Assembly (NCBI GenBank): GCA_028701435.1
Contig: JAQVQT010000027.1
Location: forward strand, 1-6,921
DNA length: 6,921 nucleotides
Source: Smithellaceae bacterium
Lineage (GTDB): Bacteria; Desulfobacterota; Syntrophia; Syntrophales; Smithellaceae
Direction of reading: 5' to 3'
This document shows positions 1 through 6,624 of the stretch, one piece after another. The notes under the pieces were generated by a model that did not search any database, was not told the DNA's origin, and saw nothing but the letters and a program-made list of their open reading frames with translations. Each line of letters begins with the position of its first letter. Within the stretch, counting starts at the first letter, position 1. The translations under genes were made by a program, and so were the position numbers.

Positions 1-2263
1 GGTTCATCATTCCCTTCGTTGCCTCGATGGCCGGAGCGTGAAGACTGACGACGTCGCTTGCAGCCAGCAGTTCATCGAGAGATGCTTTTTTCGCGCCCAG
101 CAGAGCCCCTTCCCCGGCGGCGACCGTCGGGTCGGCAAAAATCAAATTTGCCCCGAAGCGCGCGAGTCTCGCCGCGACGCAGGCCCCGACACTGCCCAGC
201 CCGATCAGTCCGATGGTTTTTCTCCAGAGTTCCTTCCCCTGGTATTTCAAATAGGCTTCTCCCATTTTGGCCATGTCCCCCGATTGGATCTGTCCGCGCT
301 TCAGGAAGTCGAACGACCCGGGCATTTTGCGCGACAGCATCACCATCAGGGCGACGGTCAAATCCGCGACGGCATCGGCGTTTCTGCCCGGGGTGTTGAT
401 GACGGGAATGCCGTACGCGGTCGCAGCCGCAAGATCGACGTTGACGGCGTTTCCGCGGCAGGTGACGACGGCCTTCAGATCCCGCGCCTCCCGAATGGCC
501 GGAAAATCCACCACGTCCATTTCGGTGATGAAGATTTGCGCGCCGGCAAGCGCTTCGGCCAGCTCCGCGCCTCCGTCATAGAGTTTCTGTTTTTCGCGCC
601 ACTCCGCGTAAGTTACCGGGCCGATTTCCGTGAGCTCGCGGATCGCGGTTTCATCCATCGAAGCGGTGATGAAGATGTTGGGAGAAAAAGACGGATCCGC
701 CGCCCCGCCCACGGAAGGCGCCGGTTCAAACAGGGAATTGATCAGCAGATTTCCGACGTGGGCGTCGGCTTCGGCGCGCCGGTCGAAAGCCTGCCGCCAG
801 CCCGCGTAAAAATTCCGGTATTTTTCCCCCGCCGCGTCCGGTCGGTATTGCGTAAGGGCGGAGGCGATTTTTTCGGCCCCAGCCGCCGGATCGGCAAAGA
901 TTCCGGCGCCGACGCCCGCCAGCACGGCCGCTCCGACGGACGTCACTTCCGCGGTGGGTGGGACGAGGACGGAGGAATCCGTCACGTCGGAAACCATCTG
1001 CGAAAACAGCGGGCTTTGCGACATGCCTCCGGCGACCCTCAGATCGTTCATTTTCCTGCCGGAGACGGAGGCGAGCTGTTCGAGGTTGACGCGGACGGAA
1101 AAGGCGATCCCTTCTACCAGGGCGCGGGCGATGTGCCTGCGGCTTTGGGAAGCCTCCCCGGTGATCATGTGTGAAAAAGTGAGGTTGCCCACGGGGAAGC
1201 CCACGGTTCTTCCGTCGAACAGTGCGGTTCCGAACGTGGAATAAACGTTGGAAGCGCCCGGGACGGATTTTTCCGCTTCCGCAAAGAGGCAGAGCGTCGC
1301 GTCGGGAGAATCCGGATAGAGAAGGCGGGCAAACCAGTCGATGACGTCGCCGGTGACCAGTCCGTTGCTTTCCAGAACGTACTGTCCCGGAACGACATGC
1401 AGGCCGCTCCAGAGGCGTCCGGTTTTGTCCAGGACCAGCTCATTCGTCACCAGTTGCAGGGGCATGGTGGTCCCGGCGATCACGGCCGCGTCGTTGTCTT
1501 TTATGGCGCCCGCGCCGAGCAGTCCGCACTGGGTGTCGGCGCCGCCCGCTGCCACGGGGATGCCGGGAACCAGCCCCAGCAGATCGGCCGCCTGCCGGGT
1601 GAGGCTGCCGATGGGGGTTCCGGAATCCACCGGCTCCGGAAAAAGCGACCGGGCCAGCCCAAGCGAATCGATGAGATCAAAGGCCCAGAGACGCTTTTGC
1701 AGATCAAAAAGAAGCGTTTCCCCAGCCTGGGAGCGTTCGGCGACGATTTTTCCCGACAGGACAAAAGCCAGCCAGTCCGTGACGGACAGGGCCGCGGCGG
1801 TTTGCCGGAAGAGATCGGGGGCGTTGTTTTTCATCCAGAGAAGGCGTGTGCCGAGAAACAGCGGGGTCGGCCAGTGCCCGGAGATGGCATGAACTTCGCT
1901 TCCCCGTTCCGCCCCCAGCATCATGCCCTCGCCCAGAGCGCGTGCGTCCCGGTTGGGCGCGGCCAGAAGGACGCTGTTTTGCGAATCCAGGGCCACGAGG
2001 GTGTTGCGCATGCCGCTCGCGGCGATGCCCGCGATTTGGTTCGGCGCCGCCCCGGCTTTGAAAAGCGCTTCGCGGGTGGCTTCGGCAAGCTTTTTGAGCA
2101 GGCCGTCCGTGTCGATTCGGGTGCCCAGTCCGCTGGTGCCGGGCGCGGCGGGATGCGTCCAGTTTCGCTTTGCTGTTGTGATCTTTCCCGTCTCAGGGTC
2201 CAGCAGAAGGCAGCGGCCGGAGCCTCCTCCCACATCGATGGCCATCAGATATTGCGTTTGCAT
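1..2263 (-). CDS. FGGY (LsrK-like) carbohydrate kinase fused to D-2-hydroxyacid dehydrogenase, 3' end off window
   Basis: A single reading frame of 754 codons is open from the ATG at 2263 to the window edge; I checked every codon and found no stop. Residues 1 to about 512 form a complete FGGY kinase, which transfers ATP phosphate to a sugar or polyol. They include an N-terminal phosphate-binding segment IDVGGGSGR (about 9-17), a VTDWLAFVLSG segment, the likely catalytic base D243 in AAGGADTQCG, AGTT at 263-266 and the adenosine-binding AGGMSQS around G412-G413. The overall order, and the GVGAGIF segment near the kinase C-terminus, recall E. coli LsrK (autoinducer-2 kinase) more than xylulokinase. 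After a short Pro/Gly/Ala/Ser-rich linker (about 513-528), residues 529-754 match a D-isomer-specific 2-hydroxyacid dehydrogenase: CRGNAVNVDL, INTPGRNADAVADLT, then a Rossmann motif G688-L-G-S-V-G693 with D711, which suggests NAD preference. The catalytic Arg/Glu/His region lies beyond the window. Substrates are unknown. The fold assignments are firm; LsrK-like specificity is inference. Confidence 0.9.
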   Translation of the reverse strand, partial: MQTQYLMAIDVGGGSGRCLLLDPETGKITTAKRNWTHPAAPGTSGLGTRIDTDGLLKKLAEATREALFKAGAAPNQIAGIAASGMRNTLVALDSQNSVLLAAPNRDARALGEGMMLGAERGSEVHAISGHWPTPLFLGTRLLWMKNNAPDLFRQTAAALSVTDWLAFVLSGKIVAERSQAGETLLFDLQKRLWAFDLIDSLGLARSLFPEPVDSGTPIGSLTRQAADLLGLVPGIPVAAGGADTQCGLLGAGAIKDNDAAVIAGTTMPLQLVTNELVLDKTGRLWSGLHVVPGQYVLESNGLVTGDVIDWFARLLYPDSPDATLCLFAEAEKSVPGASNVYSTFGTALFDGRTVGFPVGNLTFSHMITGEASQSRRHIARALVEGIAFSVRVNLEQLASVSGRKMNDLRVAGGMSQSPLFSQMVSDVTDSSVLVPPTAEVTSVGAAVLAGVGAGIFADPAAGAEKIASALTQYRPDAAGEKYRNFYAGWRQAFDRRAEADAHVGNLLINSLFEPAPSVGGAADPSFSPNIFITASMDETAIRELTEIGPVTYAEWREKQKLYDGGAELAEALAGAQIFITEMDVVDFPAIREARDLKAVVTCRGNAVNVDLAAATAYGIPVINTPGRNADAVADLTVALMVMLSRKMPGSFDFLKRGQIQSGDMAKMGEAYLKYQGKELWRKTIGLIGLGSVGACVAARLARFGANLIFADPTVAAGEGALLGAKKASLDELLAASDVVSLHAPAIEATKGMMN

Positions 2264-2272
2264 GAGTTGACG

Positions 2273-2278
2273 CTCCTT
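2273..2278 (-). promoter_or_regulatory. Ribosome-binding site of the kinase-dehydrogenase fusion
   Basis: Read on the minus strand this is AAGGAG, nine bases before the ATG at 2263. It fixes the start of the fusion gene, and the encoded protein begins just before the first FGGY beta strand, as expected. Confidence 0.8.
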
Positions 2279-2292
2279 GATTTGCTGCGCGG

Positions 2293-2321
2293 AGTATAGA
2301 AAGACGGCCCAATCAAGTCAA
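2293..2321 (-). promoter_or_regulatory. Sigma-70-type promoter of the kinase-dehydrogenase fusion
   Basis: On the minus strand there is a -35 box TTGACT (2316-2321, five of six consensus bases), a 17-base spacer and a -10 box TATACT (2293-2298, five of six). The transcript would start near 2286, giving a leader of roughly 23 bases that holds little beyond the ribosome-binding site. No clear operator is visible around the boxes. Confidence 0.75.
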
Positions 2322-2379
2322 GCCTTTTCGCCTTCTTGTGCCATACAGCGCCATCCTTTCGTCGTCCGTCAATTTGGCC

Positions 2380-2409
2380 TTTACAAAAGAGCCTCTTCCT
2401 GATTAAAGT
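2380..2409 (+). promoter_or_regulatory. Candidate trxB promoter
   Basis: TTTACA (2380-2385) lies 18 bases before TAAAGT (2404-2409), about 29 bases ahead of the trxB start codon. The -35 box is good and the -10 box is poor (four of six). It is the best match in the stretch before trxB, but it is a weak call. Confidence 0.35.
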
Positions 2410-2413
2410 CAGG
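2398..2413. repeat. Small inverted repeat over the candidate trxB -10 box
   Basis: CCTGA (2398-2402) and TCAGG (2409-2413) are perfect inverted copies separated by six bases, overlapping the proposed -10 region of trxB. It could be a repressor site or coincidence; five-base arms are weak evidence. Confidence 0.3.
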
Positions 2414-2425
2414 CATCAAAGCTTC

Positions 2426-2430
2426 AGGAG
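2426..2430 (+). promoter_or_regulatory. Ribosome-binding site deciding the trxB start
   Basis: AGGAG lies seven bases before the ATG at 2438. The frame is open further upstream to a TTG at 2336, but that longer version would add 34 residues unlike any TrxB N-terminus, so the ATG at 2438 is preferred. Confidence 0.8.
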
Positions 2431-2437
2431 ATTTTCC

Positions 2438-3400
2438 ATGGAAAAGGCAAACCTGCCGGAAACCAACTACGATGTGATCATTCTCGGCGGCGGGCCCGCC
2501 GGTTACACGGCCGGCATCTACGCCGCGCGCGCCGCGCTGAAAACGCTGCTCGTCGAAGGGGCGGGAACGGTCAGCCAGATTACCATTACGGACATGATCG
2601 AAAATTATCCGGGCATTCCCGACGGCATCGGCGGGTTCGAGCTGATGCAGCTTTTCAAGAAGCAGGCGCAGAAATTCGGCCTGGAGATTCTGCCCAAAGA
2701 CGCGACCGGCGTCCGAAAAGTTTCCGATGCGCCGGTGATCTGGGAAGTGGCGGCCGGCGACCGGACGTTCACCGCTTTGAGCCTGATTGCCGCGACCGGC
2801 GCAATGTGGCGGAGCCTGGGCGTTCCGGGAGAGGCGCAGTTCGCGGGGAAGGGCGTTTCGTATTGCGCCACCTGCGACGGCCCGTTTTACCGCGAACGAA
2901 CGGTGGTCGTGGTGGGCGGCGGCGATACCGCCATTCAGGAGGCGCTGTTTCTGACGCATTTTGCCGCCAAAGTTATCGTGATTCACCGGCGCGACCGTCT
3001 GCGCGCGGCGGGAATGCTGCAAAATCGGGCCTTTGCCGAAAAGAAGATCGAGTTTGTCTGGAATGCGACGGTTGAGGAAATTTCCGGCTCCGACTTCGTT
3101 ACGGGTGTGAAAGTGAAAGACGTCCAGACGGGAAAGATTCGTGAAATCGCGGCCGACGGCGCATTTATTTTTGTCGGCCGCCTGCCCTACACGGACCTGT
3201 TCAAAGGATGGGTGGCGATGGACAAAACGGGCTTCATTCTGACCGATGAAAATCTGCGCACCGACGCCCCCGGCATTTTTGCCGCGGGGGACTGCCGCGC
3301 CAAACTGTTCCGCCAGGTGGTCACCGCCGCGGGCGACGGCGCCAACGCCGTGCACAGCGCGGAGCTGTACCTCGATGAAGTCAAGGGACAGGTGTACTGA
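2438..3400 (+). CDS. trxB: Thioredoxin reductase (NADPH, FAD)
   Basis: This 320-residue flavoprotein passes electrons from NADPH through FAD and an active-site disulfide to thioredoxin in the cytoplasm. The length is typical of the low-molecular-weight TrxB family. Visible motifs in order: the FAD-binding GGGPAG at 17-22; the conserved ENYPG segment; the redox pair C143-A-T-C146 followed by D147; the NADPH-binding GGGDTA at 160-165 and HRRDRLRA at 183-190; and the C-terminal FAD-contact motif GIFAAGDCR at 279-287. The last is followed by RQVVTAAGDGANA, which closes the FAD site. Both active-site residues are ordinary cysteines. About 16 residues precede the first GGG of the FAD motif, slightly more than in E. 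coli. The HRR motif argues for NADPH rather than a ferredoxin-type reductase. It is the first gene of the plus-strand series and diverges from the kinase fusion. No thioredoxin gene is in the window. Confidence 0.95.
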   Translation: MEKANLPETNYDVIILGGGPAGYTAGIYAARAALKTLLVEGAGTVSQITITDMIENYPGIPDGIGGFELMQLFKKQAQKFGLEILPKDATGVRKVSDAPVIWEVAAGDRTFTALSLIAATGAMWRSLGVPGEAQFAGKGVSYCATCDGPFYRERTVVVVGGGDTAIQEALFLTHFAAKVIVIHRRDRLRAAGMLQNRAFAEKKIEFVWNATVEEISGSDFVTGVKVKDVQTGKIREIAADGAFIFVGRLPYTDLFKGWVAMDKTGFILTDENLRTDAPGIFAAGDCRAKLFRQVVTAAGDGANAVHSAELYLDEVKGQVY

Positions 3401-3412
3401 CCGGCGCCGGTC
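3399..3412. repeat. 14-bp perfect palindrome at the trxB stop
   Basis: GACCGGCGCCGGTC is a perfect self-complementary stretch that begins inside the trxB stop codon. It lacks a loop and a following T run, so it is not a terminator on its own. It may act as an RNA 3' stabiliser or simply reflect high GC. Confidence 0.5.
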
Positions 3413-3419
3413 CTGACGC

Positions 3420-3454
3420 AATGACCGCCGCGCCGCGGTCCGCGCCGTCATTTT
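3420..3454 (+). terminator. Possible weak hairpin terminator after trxB
   Basis: AATGAC (3420-3425) pairs with GTCATT (3447-3452). Beyond a C/C mismatch and one bulged base, further GC pairs form inside the stem, and the hairpin ends in TTTT (3451-3454). The T run is short and turns into A's, so termination would be partial at best. It lies in the 71-base gap between trxB and lgt and could reduce read-through into the downstream operon. Confidence 0.4.
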
Positions 3455-3471
3455 AAAAAAATGGAAACCGG

Positions 3472-4314
3472 ATGGAATCTCTTATCATTTTCTGGCAGCA
3501 CCTGCCCTCGCACATCAGCCCCGTGCTTTTCAGCATCGGCTCCTTTCAGCTTCGCTACTACAGTCTCATGTATCTGGTGGCTTTCGCCGTGGTTTACGCC
3601 CTGTTCGCCTACCGGATCAAACGAAGAGAGATTGCCTTCACGACGGAGGGCATGCAGGATTACATGGTCTGGGCGATGATCGGCCTGATCGTGGGCGCGA
3701 GGCTGGGCTACGCGCTGTTTTATAATTTTTCTTACTACCTTTCCCATCCGTTGGAAATTTTCCTGCCGTTCGACTTTTCCGACGGGTTTCGCTTTGTGGG
3801 CTTAAGCGGCATGTCCTATCACGGCGGCCTCATCGGCGTTTTGCTGGTCACGATTTATTTTTGCCGAAGGCACAACATCCTCTGGTGGCGCTTCGGCGAC
3901 TGGCTGTGCGCGGCGGCGCCGCTGGGGTATATGTTCGGCCGGATCGGGAATTTTCTAAACGGCGAACTCTGGGGCCGCGTGACGACCGTGCCGTGGGGCA
4001 TGTTTTTTCCGCAGGACGCGACGGGAAGCCTGCGGCATCCGTCCCAACTTTACGAAGCCCTGTTCGAAGGGCTGTTTTTGTTCCTCGTCCTGTGGGGCAT
4101 TCGCCGGCGCAACCCCTTTGACGGCTTTATGGTCGGCCTGTATATTTTCGGCTACGGCCTGGTGCGGTTTGTCATCGAGTTTTTCCGGGAGCCGGACGCG
4201 CACCTGGGGTTTGTCCTCGGCTTCAACACCATGGGGCAGGTGCTGTGCATTCTGATGATGCTGGCGGGCGTCGGCATTATCCTGTGGAGAAAACAGGCTT
4301 CTTCGCGCCTGTAA
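3472..4314 (+). CDS. lgt: Prolipoprotein diacylglyceryl transferase
   Basis: This 280-residue, multi-pass inner-membrane enzyme transfers diacylglycerol from phosphatidylglycerol to the lipobox cysteine of prolipoproteins, the first step of lipoprotein maturation. The family signature is clear: SYHGGLIG with H117 (equivalent to the essential E. coli H103); FGRIGNFLNGELWGR with R157, N160, E165 and G168; HPSQLYE at 189-195; and RFVIEFFREPD at 232-242 with R239. Around seven hydrophobic segments are evident, starting near residue 31, and the C-terminus is a short basic tail (WRKQASSRL). The size is normal for the family. The Shine-Dalgarno sequence is weak (GGAAACCGG abuts the ATG); the start is chosen because the N-terminus matches the family's usual entry into the first membrane segment. 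It is followed after 14 bases by the flavoprotein gene, suggesting co-transcription. Confidence 0.96.
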   Translation: MESLIIFWQHLPSHISPVLFSIGSFQLRYYSLMYLVAFAVVYALFAYRIKRREIAFTTEGMQDYMVWAMIGLIVGARLGYALFYNFSYYLSHPLEIFLPFDFSDGFRFVGLSGMSYHGGLIGVLLVTIYFCRRHNILWWRFGDWLCAAAPLGYMFGRIGNFLNGELWGRVTTVPWGMFFPQDATGSLRHPSQLYEALFEGLFLFLVLWGIRRRNPFDGFMVGLYIFGYGLVRFVIEFFREPDAHLGFVLGFNTMGQVLCILMMLAGVGIILWRKQASSRL

Positions 4315-4317
4315 ATC

Positions 4318-4323
4318 AGGAGG
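4318..4323 (+). promoter_or_regulatory. Strong ribosome-binding site of the selenoprotein gene
   Basis: AGGAGG is five bases before the ATG at 4329, the best Shine-Dalgarno sequence in the window. The ATG at 4464 just after the TGA has none, which supports translation starting at 4329 and reading through the TGA. Confidence 0.85.
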
Positions 4324-4328
4324 TGTTT

Positions 4329-5660
4329 ATGGCGAAAAATCTGGTGATTGTCGGAGGCGGCGCGGGCGGCGGATCCGCGGCCGCGGAGGCGAAAAGAAAC
4401 GATCCGTCCCTGAACGTCACGATGCTGGAACAGGGGAAGTTTGTCGCCTTTGCCGCCTGACCCATGCCCTATTACATCGGGGATGTAATTCAGGATCAGA
4501 AAAAACTGATTGCGCGCACGCCGGAAAAATTCCGCGAAGGCGGGATTGACGTTCAGATTTCAGCTAGGGTGGAAGGCATCGATCCGGCCAGGGGTGAAGT
4601 TTCGCTTCAGGACGGGCGGATTTTTCCTTATGACGTTCTGGTGATGGCCACCGGGACCTCCGCGTTTGTGCCGGACATGCCGGGGCTTGACCTGCCGGGC
4701 GTGGTTTCCCTGCGCAATCTGGAAGACGCCATCCACATCAAGACCTGGCTTCGGGAAAAAAACGCGAAACGAGTTATTGCCATCGGCGGCGGCTTCATCG
4801 GCCTGGAAATGAGCGAGGCGCTCTCGGCGGCGGGTATTGCCACAACCATCATCCACAAGAATCCGCTCCCGGCCAACCGCTGGGACAAGGCCTTGTCGCA
4901 AATGATGCTGGAGGAGCTTCAAGCGCACGGCGTCGAATATGTAGGCAATGCATCCGCCCAAGCCATTGAAAAAGGAAGAGGCGCGCCGCTGCGCGTCCTC
5001 ACGGATCGCGGTGATTACGAAGGCGATCTGGTGCTTCTGGCCATCGGCGTCCGGCCCGACGCGGGTCTGGCGCGCGCCACCGGTTTGAAAATCGGTTCGA
5101 CCGGAGCGATTGCCGTCGATTTTTCCCAGCGGACCTCCATTGAAAACATTTACGCGGCGGGCGACTGCTGCGAATCCTTTCATCGCGTCAGCCGCCGCTG
5201 GGTGAATGTTCCCCTGGGCGACATCGCCAACAAGCAGGGCCGTGTCGCGGGGCGCAACATCGGCGGCAGGCCCATGACGTTTGACGGCATCGTCGGGGCC
5301 CAGTCTTTCCGTTTGTTTGATCTGGAATGCGCCGCCGCGGGACTCTCGGAAAAAGAAGCCATCGCGGCGGGCTTTTCTCCGGCGAGCAACATCACCTGGG
5401 GCAGCGCCATGGCGCCCGCGCTGGGCATGAGAAAAATCGGCCTCAAGCTGACGGCCGACCGATCGACGGGGAGACTCCTGGGCGCACAGGCGGTTGGCGC
5501 GGCCGGTGCGGTGGGAAGGATCAACGCTCTTTCCGTCGCCCTCTGGGCGGGCCTGGACCTGGACCAGATCGGATATATGGACCTGGCCTACTCGCCGCCT
5601 TTCAGCCCGGCCTGGGACATCATTCACAACGCGGCCCAGGCGCTCGGCCGTTCATTGTAA
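4329..5660 (+). CDS. Selenocysteine-containing CoA-disulfide reductase/NADH oxidase-family flavoprotein
   Basis: Read through one in-frame TGA, this gene encodes 443 residues, the normal size of CoA-disulfide reductases and NADH oxidases of the pyridine nucleotide-disulfide oxidoreductase family. Such enzymes use FAD, NAD(P)H and one active-site cysteine to reduce CoA disulfide, persulfides, polysulfide or oxygen in the cytoplasm. Motifs: FAD-binding VIVGGGAGGGSAAAEA (6-21) with E34; FAAUPMPYYIGD with Sec44 where relatives have the catalytic Cys (S. aureus CoADR Cys43); an ATGT segment of the FAD domain; NAD(P)H-binding GGGFIGLE (153-160); FAD-contact IYAAGDCCE (about 274-282); and the dimerisation domain ending in AYSPPFSPAWD with Y421, matching the CoADR active-site tyrosine. 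No CxxxxC pair and no C-terminal rhodanese domain are present. The frame and domains continue without a break on both sides of the TGA, so this is neither two genes nor an obvious pseudogene. The exact substrate is uncertain. Confidence 0.88.
4456..4494 (+). promoter_or_regulatory. Bacterial SECIS element
   Basis: This is an RNA hairpin that would recruit the Sec-specific elongation factor SelB to decode UGA. The upper stem is ATTACATC (4471-4478) paired perfectly with GATGTAAT (4482-4489) around a GGG loop (4479-4481). The lower stem pairs CCTGA (4456-4460, containing the TGA) with TCAGG (4490-4494). Ten unpaired bases lie on the 5' side between the stems. The apical loop starts 18 bases after the TGA and contains G at its first positions. 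This agrees with the general bacterial SECIS model as I recall it: a short upper stem, a small G-containing loop and a UGA-to-loop distance of roughly 16-37 bases. Confidence 0.82.
4458..4460 (+). other. Selenocysteine codon (TGA, residue 44)
   Basis: This in-frame TGA sits at the catalytic-cysteine position of the CoA-disulfide reductase/NADH oxidase family. Genes nearby (trxB, the TerC gene) use TGA as a normal stop and TGG for tryptophan, so a genome-wide reassignment of TGA is unlikely. Confidence 0.85.
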
Positions 5661-5678
5661 GCAGAGGAAGCGGATGTC

Positions 5679-6617
5679 ATGACCGTTTGGTGGGTTTTCT
5701 TTGCGGTGTTCATTCTGGCGATGCTGGCGCTGGATCTGGGTGTTTTCAACCGAAGGGCCCATGTCATTCAAATGAAGGAAGCCCTGCTCTGGACCTCCTT
5801 CTGGGTGACGCTGGCGCTGTCTTTCGGTGTGGGGATTTACTATTTCTACGGCCACGGCAAGGCCATCGAGTATGTGACCGCTTACCTGATCGAATATTCG
5901 CTGAGCATCGACAATCTCTTTGTCTTCATGCTGATCTTTCGCTACTTCGACGTTCCCCGCGCCTACGAGCACAAGGCCCTGTTCTGGGGAATTCTTCTGG
6001 CGCTCGTCACGCGCGCCGTTTTCATCTTCGCGGGCGTGGCGCTGATCAGCCGCTTCCATTGGGTCATGTATATTTTCGGCGCCTTTCTGATTGTCACGGG
6101 CATCAAAATGGCGCTGAACAAACAGACGGAAGTCCACCCCGACAAAAACATCGCCATCCGGCTTTTGCGCTTTGTCATGCCGGTTTCGAAAAACTTCTCC
6201 GGGGCGAAATTTTTTGTCGTCGAAGGAGGCATTCGGCATGCCACGCCGATGCTGGCCGTTTTGCTCGCCTTGGAGACGACCGACATTCTTTTCGCGATCG
6301 ACTCGATTCCCGCCGTCCTGGCTATTTCCCGGGATCCCTTTATTGTTTACACCTCCAATGTTTTCGCGATTCTGGGCCTGCGGTCGCTGTTCTTCGCCAT
6401 TTCCGGCCTGATGCGCCTGTTCCACCTTCTTCATTACGGCCTGGCGGCGATTCTCGCCTTTGTCGGCGTCAAAATGCTGATTGCGGATTTTTTCCACGTG
6501 CCGGTCGGAATTTCACTTTTGATGATCGCTTCGATTCTGGTCGCTTCGATTCTCTCCTCCATTCTCTGGCCGGAAAAAGAGGAGGGCGAGGTTCCCCCGG
6601 TAACCATGAAGGAGTGA
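5679..6617 (+). CDS. TerC/Alx-family integral membrane protein (probable Mn2+ or other metal exporter)
   Basis: This 312-residue polytopic membrane protein belongs to the TerC family, whose characterised members (E. coli Alx and TerC homologues) are linked to manganese export and metal homeostasis. The two family hallmarks are present: EYSLSIDNLFVFMLIF (72-87, with D78 and N79) and ALETTDILFAIDSIPAVLAIS (198-217, with E199, D202 and D208). These acidic residues lie within membrane helices. About nine hydrophobic segments are visible, including the first with D19 and a pair at the C-terminus. The tail is short and charged (PEKEEGEVPP). Length is usual for the Alx-type branch. AGAGGAAG lies about nine bases before the ATG. 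The gene begins 18 bases after the selenoprotein gene and ends 7 bases before the methyltransferase gene, so all three are likely co-transcribed. No manganese riboswitch fits in the 18-base gap. The transported ion is inferred from the family. Confidence 0.93.
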   Translation: MTVWWVFFAVFILAMLALDLGVFNRRAHVIQMKEALLWTSFWVTLALSFGVGIYYFYGHGKAIEYVTAYLIEYSLSIDNLFVFMLIFRYFDVPRAYEHKALFWGILLALVTRAVFIFAGVALISRFHWVMYIFGAFLIVTGIKMALNKQTEVHPDKNIAIRLLRFVMPVSKNFSGAKFFVVEGGIRHATPMLAVLLALETTDILFAIDSIPAVLAISRDPFIVYTSNVFAILGLRSLFFAISGLMRLFHLLHYGLAAILAFVGVKMLIADFFHVPVGISLLMIASILVASILSSILWPEKEEGEVPPVTMKE

Positions 6618-6624
6618 GGATGAT

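Noticed and set aside
656..658. Internal ATG (residue 536) as a separate start for the dehydrogenase
   Set aside because: There is no Shine-Dalgarno sequence upstream, and the first dehydrogenase beta strand (NIFIT) begins before this Met, so a true fusion is more likely.
38..1174. Long plus-strand open frame opposite the kinase-dehydrogenase gene (also 1397-2299)
   Set aside because: It is an antisense shadow of a GC-rich coding strand. The product is rich in Arg, Gly and Asp without recognisable domains, while the minus strand encodes clear FGGY and dehydrogenase motifs over its whole length.
2861..2881. Possible selenocysteine or altered active site in TrxB
   Set aside because: The motif is a normal CATC with two cysteine codons and no in-frame TGA.
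2381..3451. Long minus-strand open frame opposite trxB (and a similar one at 4560-5627 opposite the flavoprotein gene)
   Set aside because: The frames mirror strongly conserved genes on the other strand and show no motif, start signal or domain of their own.
4329..5660. Interpretation as a pseudogene with a nonsense mutation
   Set aside because: The TGA falls precisely at the catalytic cysteine position, is followed by a SECIS-like hairpin, and the rest of the gene is intact with all other motifs. A random nonsense mutation would not explain these together, though TGC/TGT to TGA is only one base.
4464..5660. Separate gene starting at the ATG after the TGA
   Set aside because: It has no ribosome-binding site and would lack the FAD-binding N-terminus, which is encoded in the same frame just upstream with a strong ribosome-binding site.
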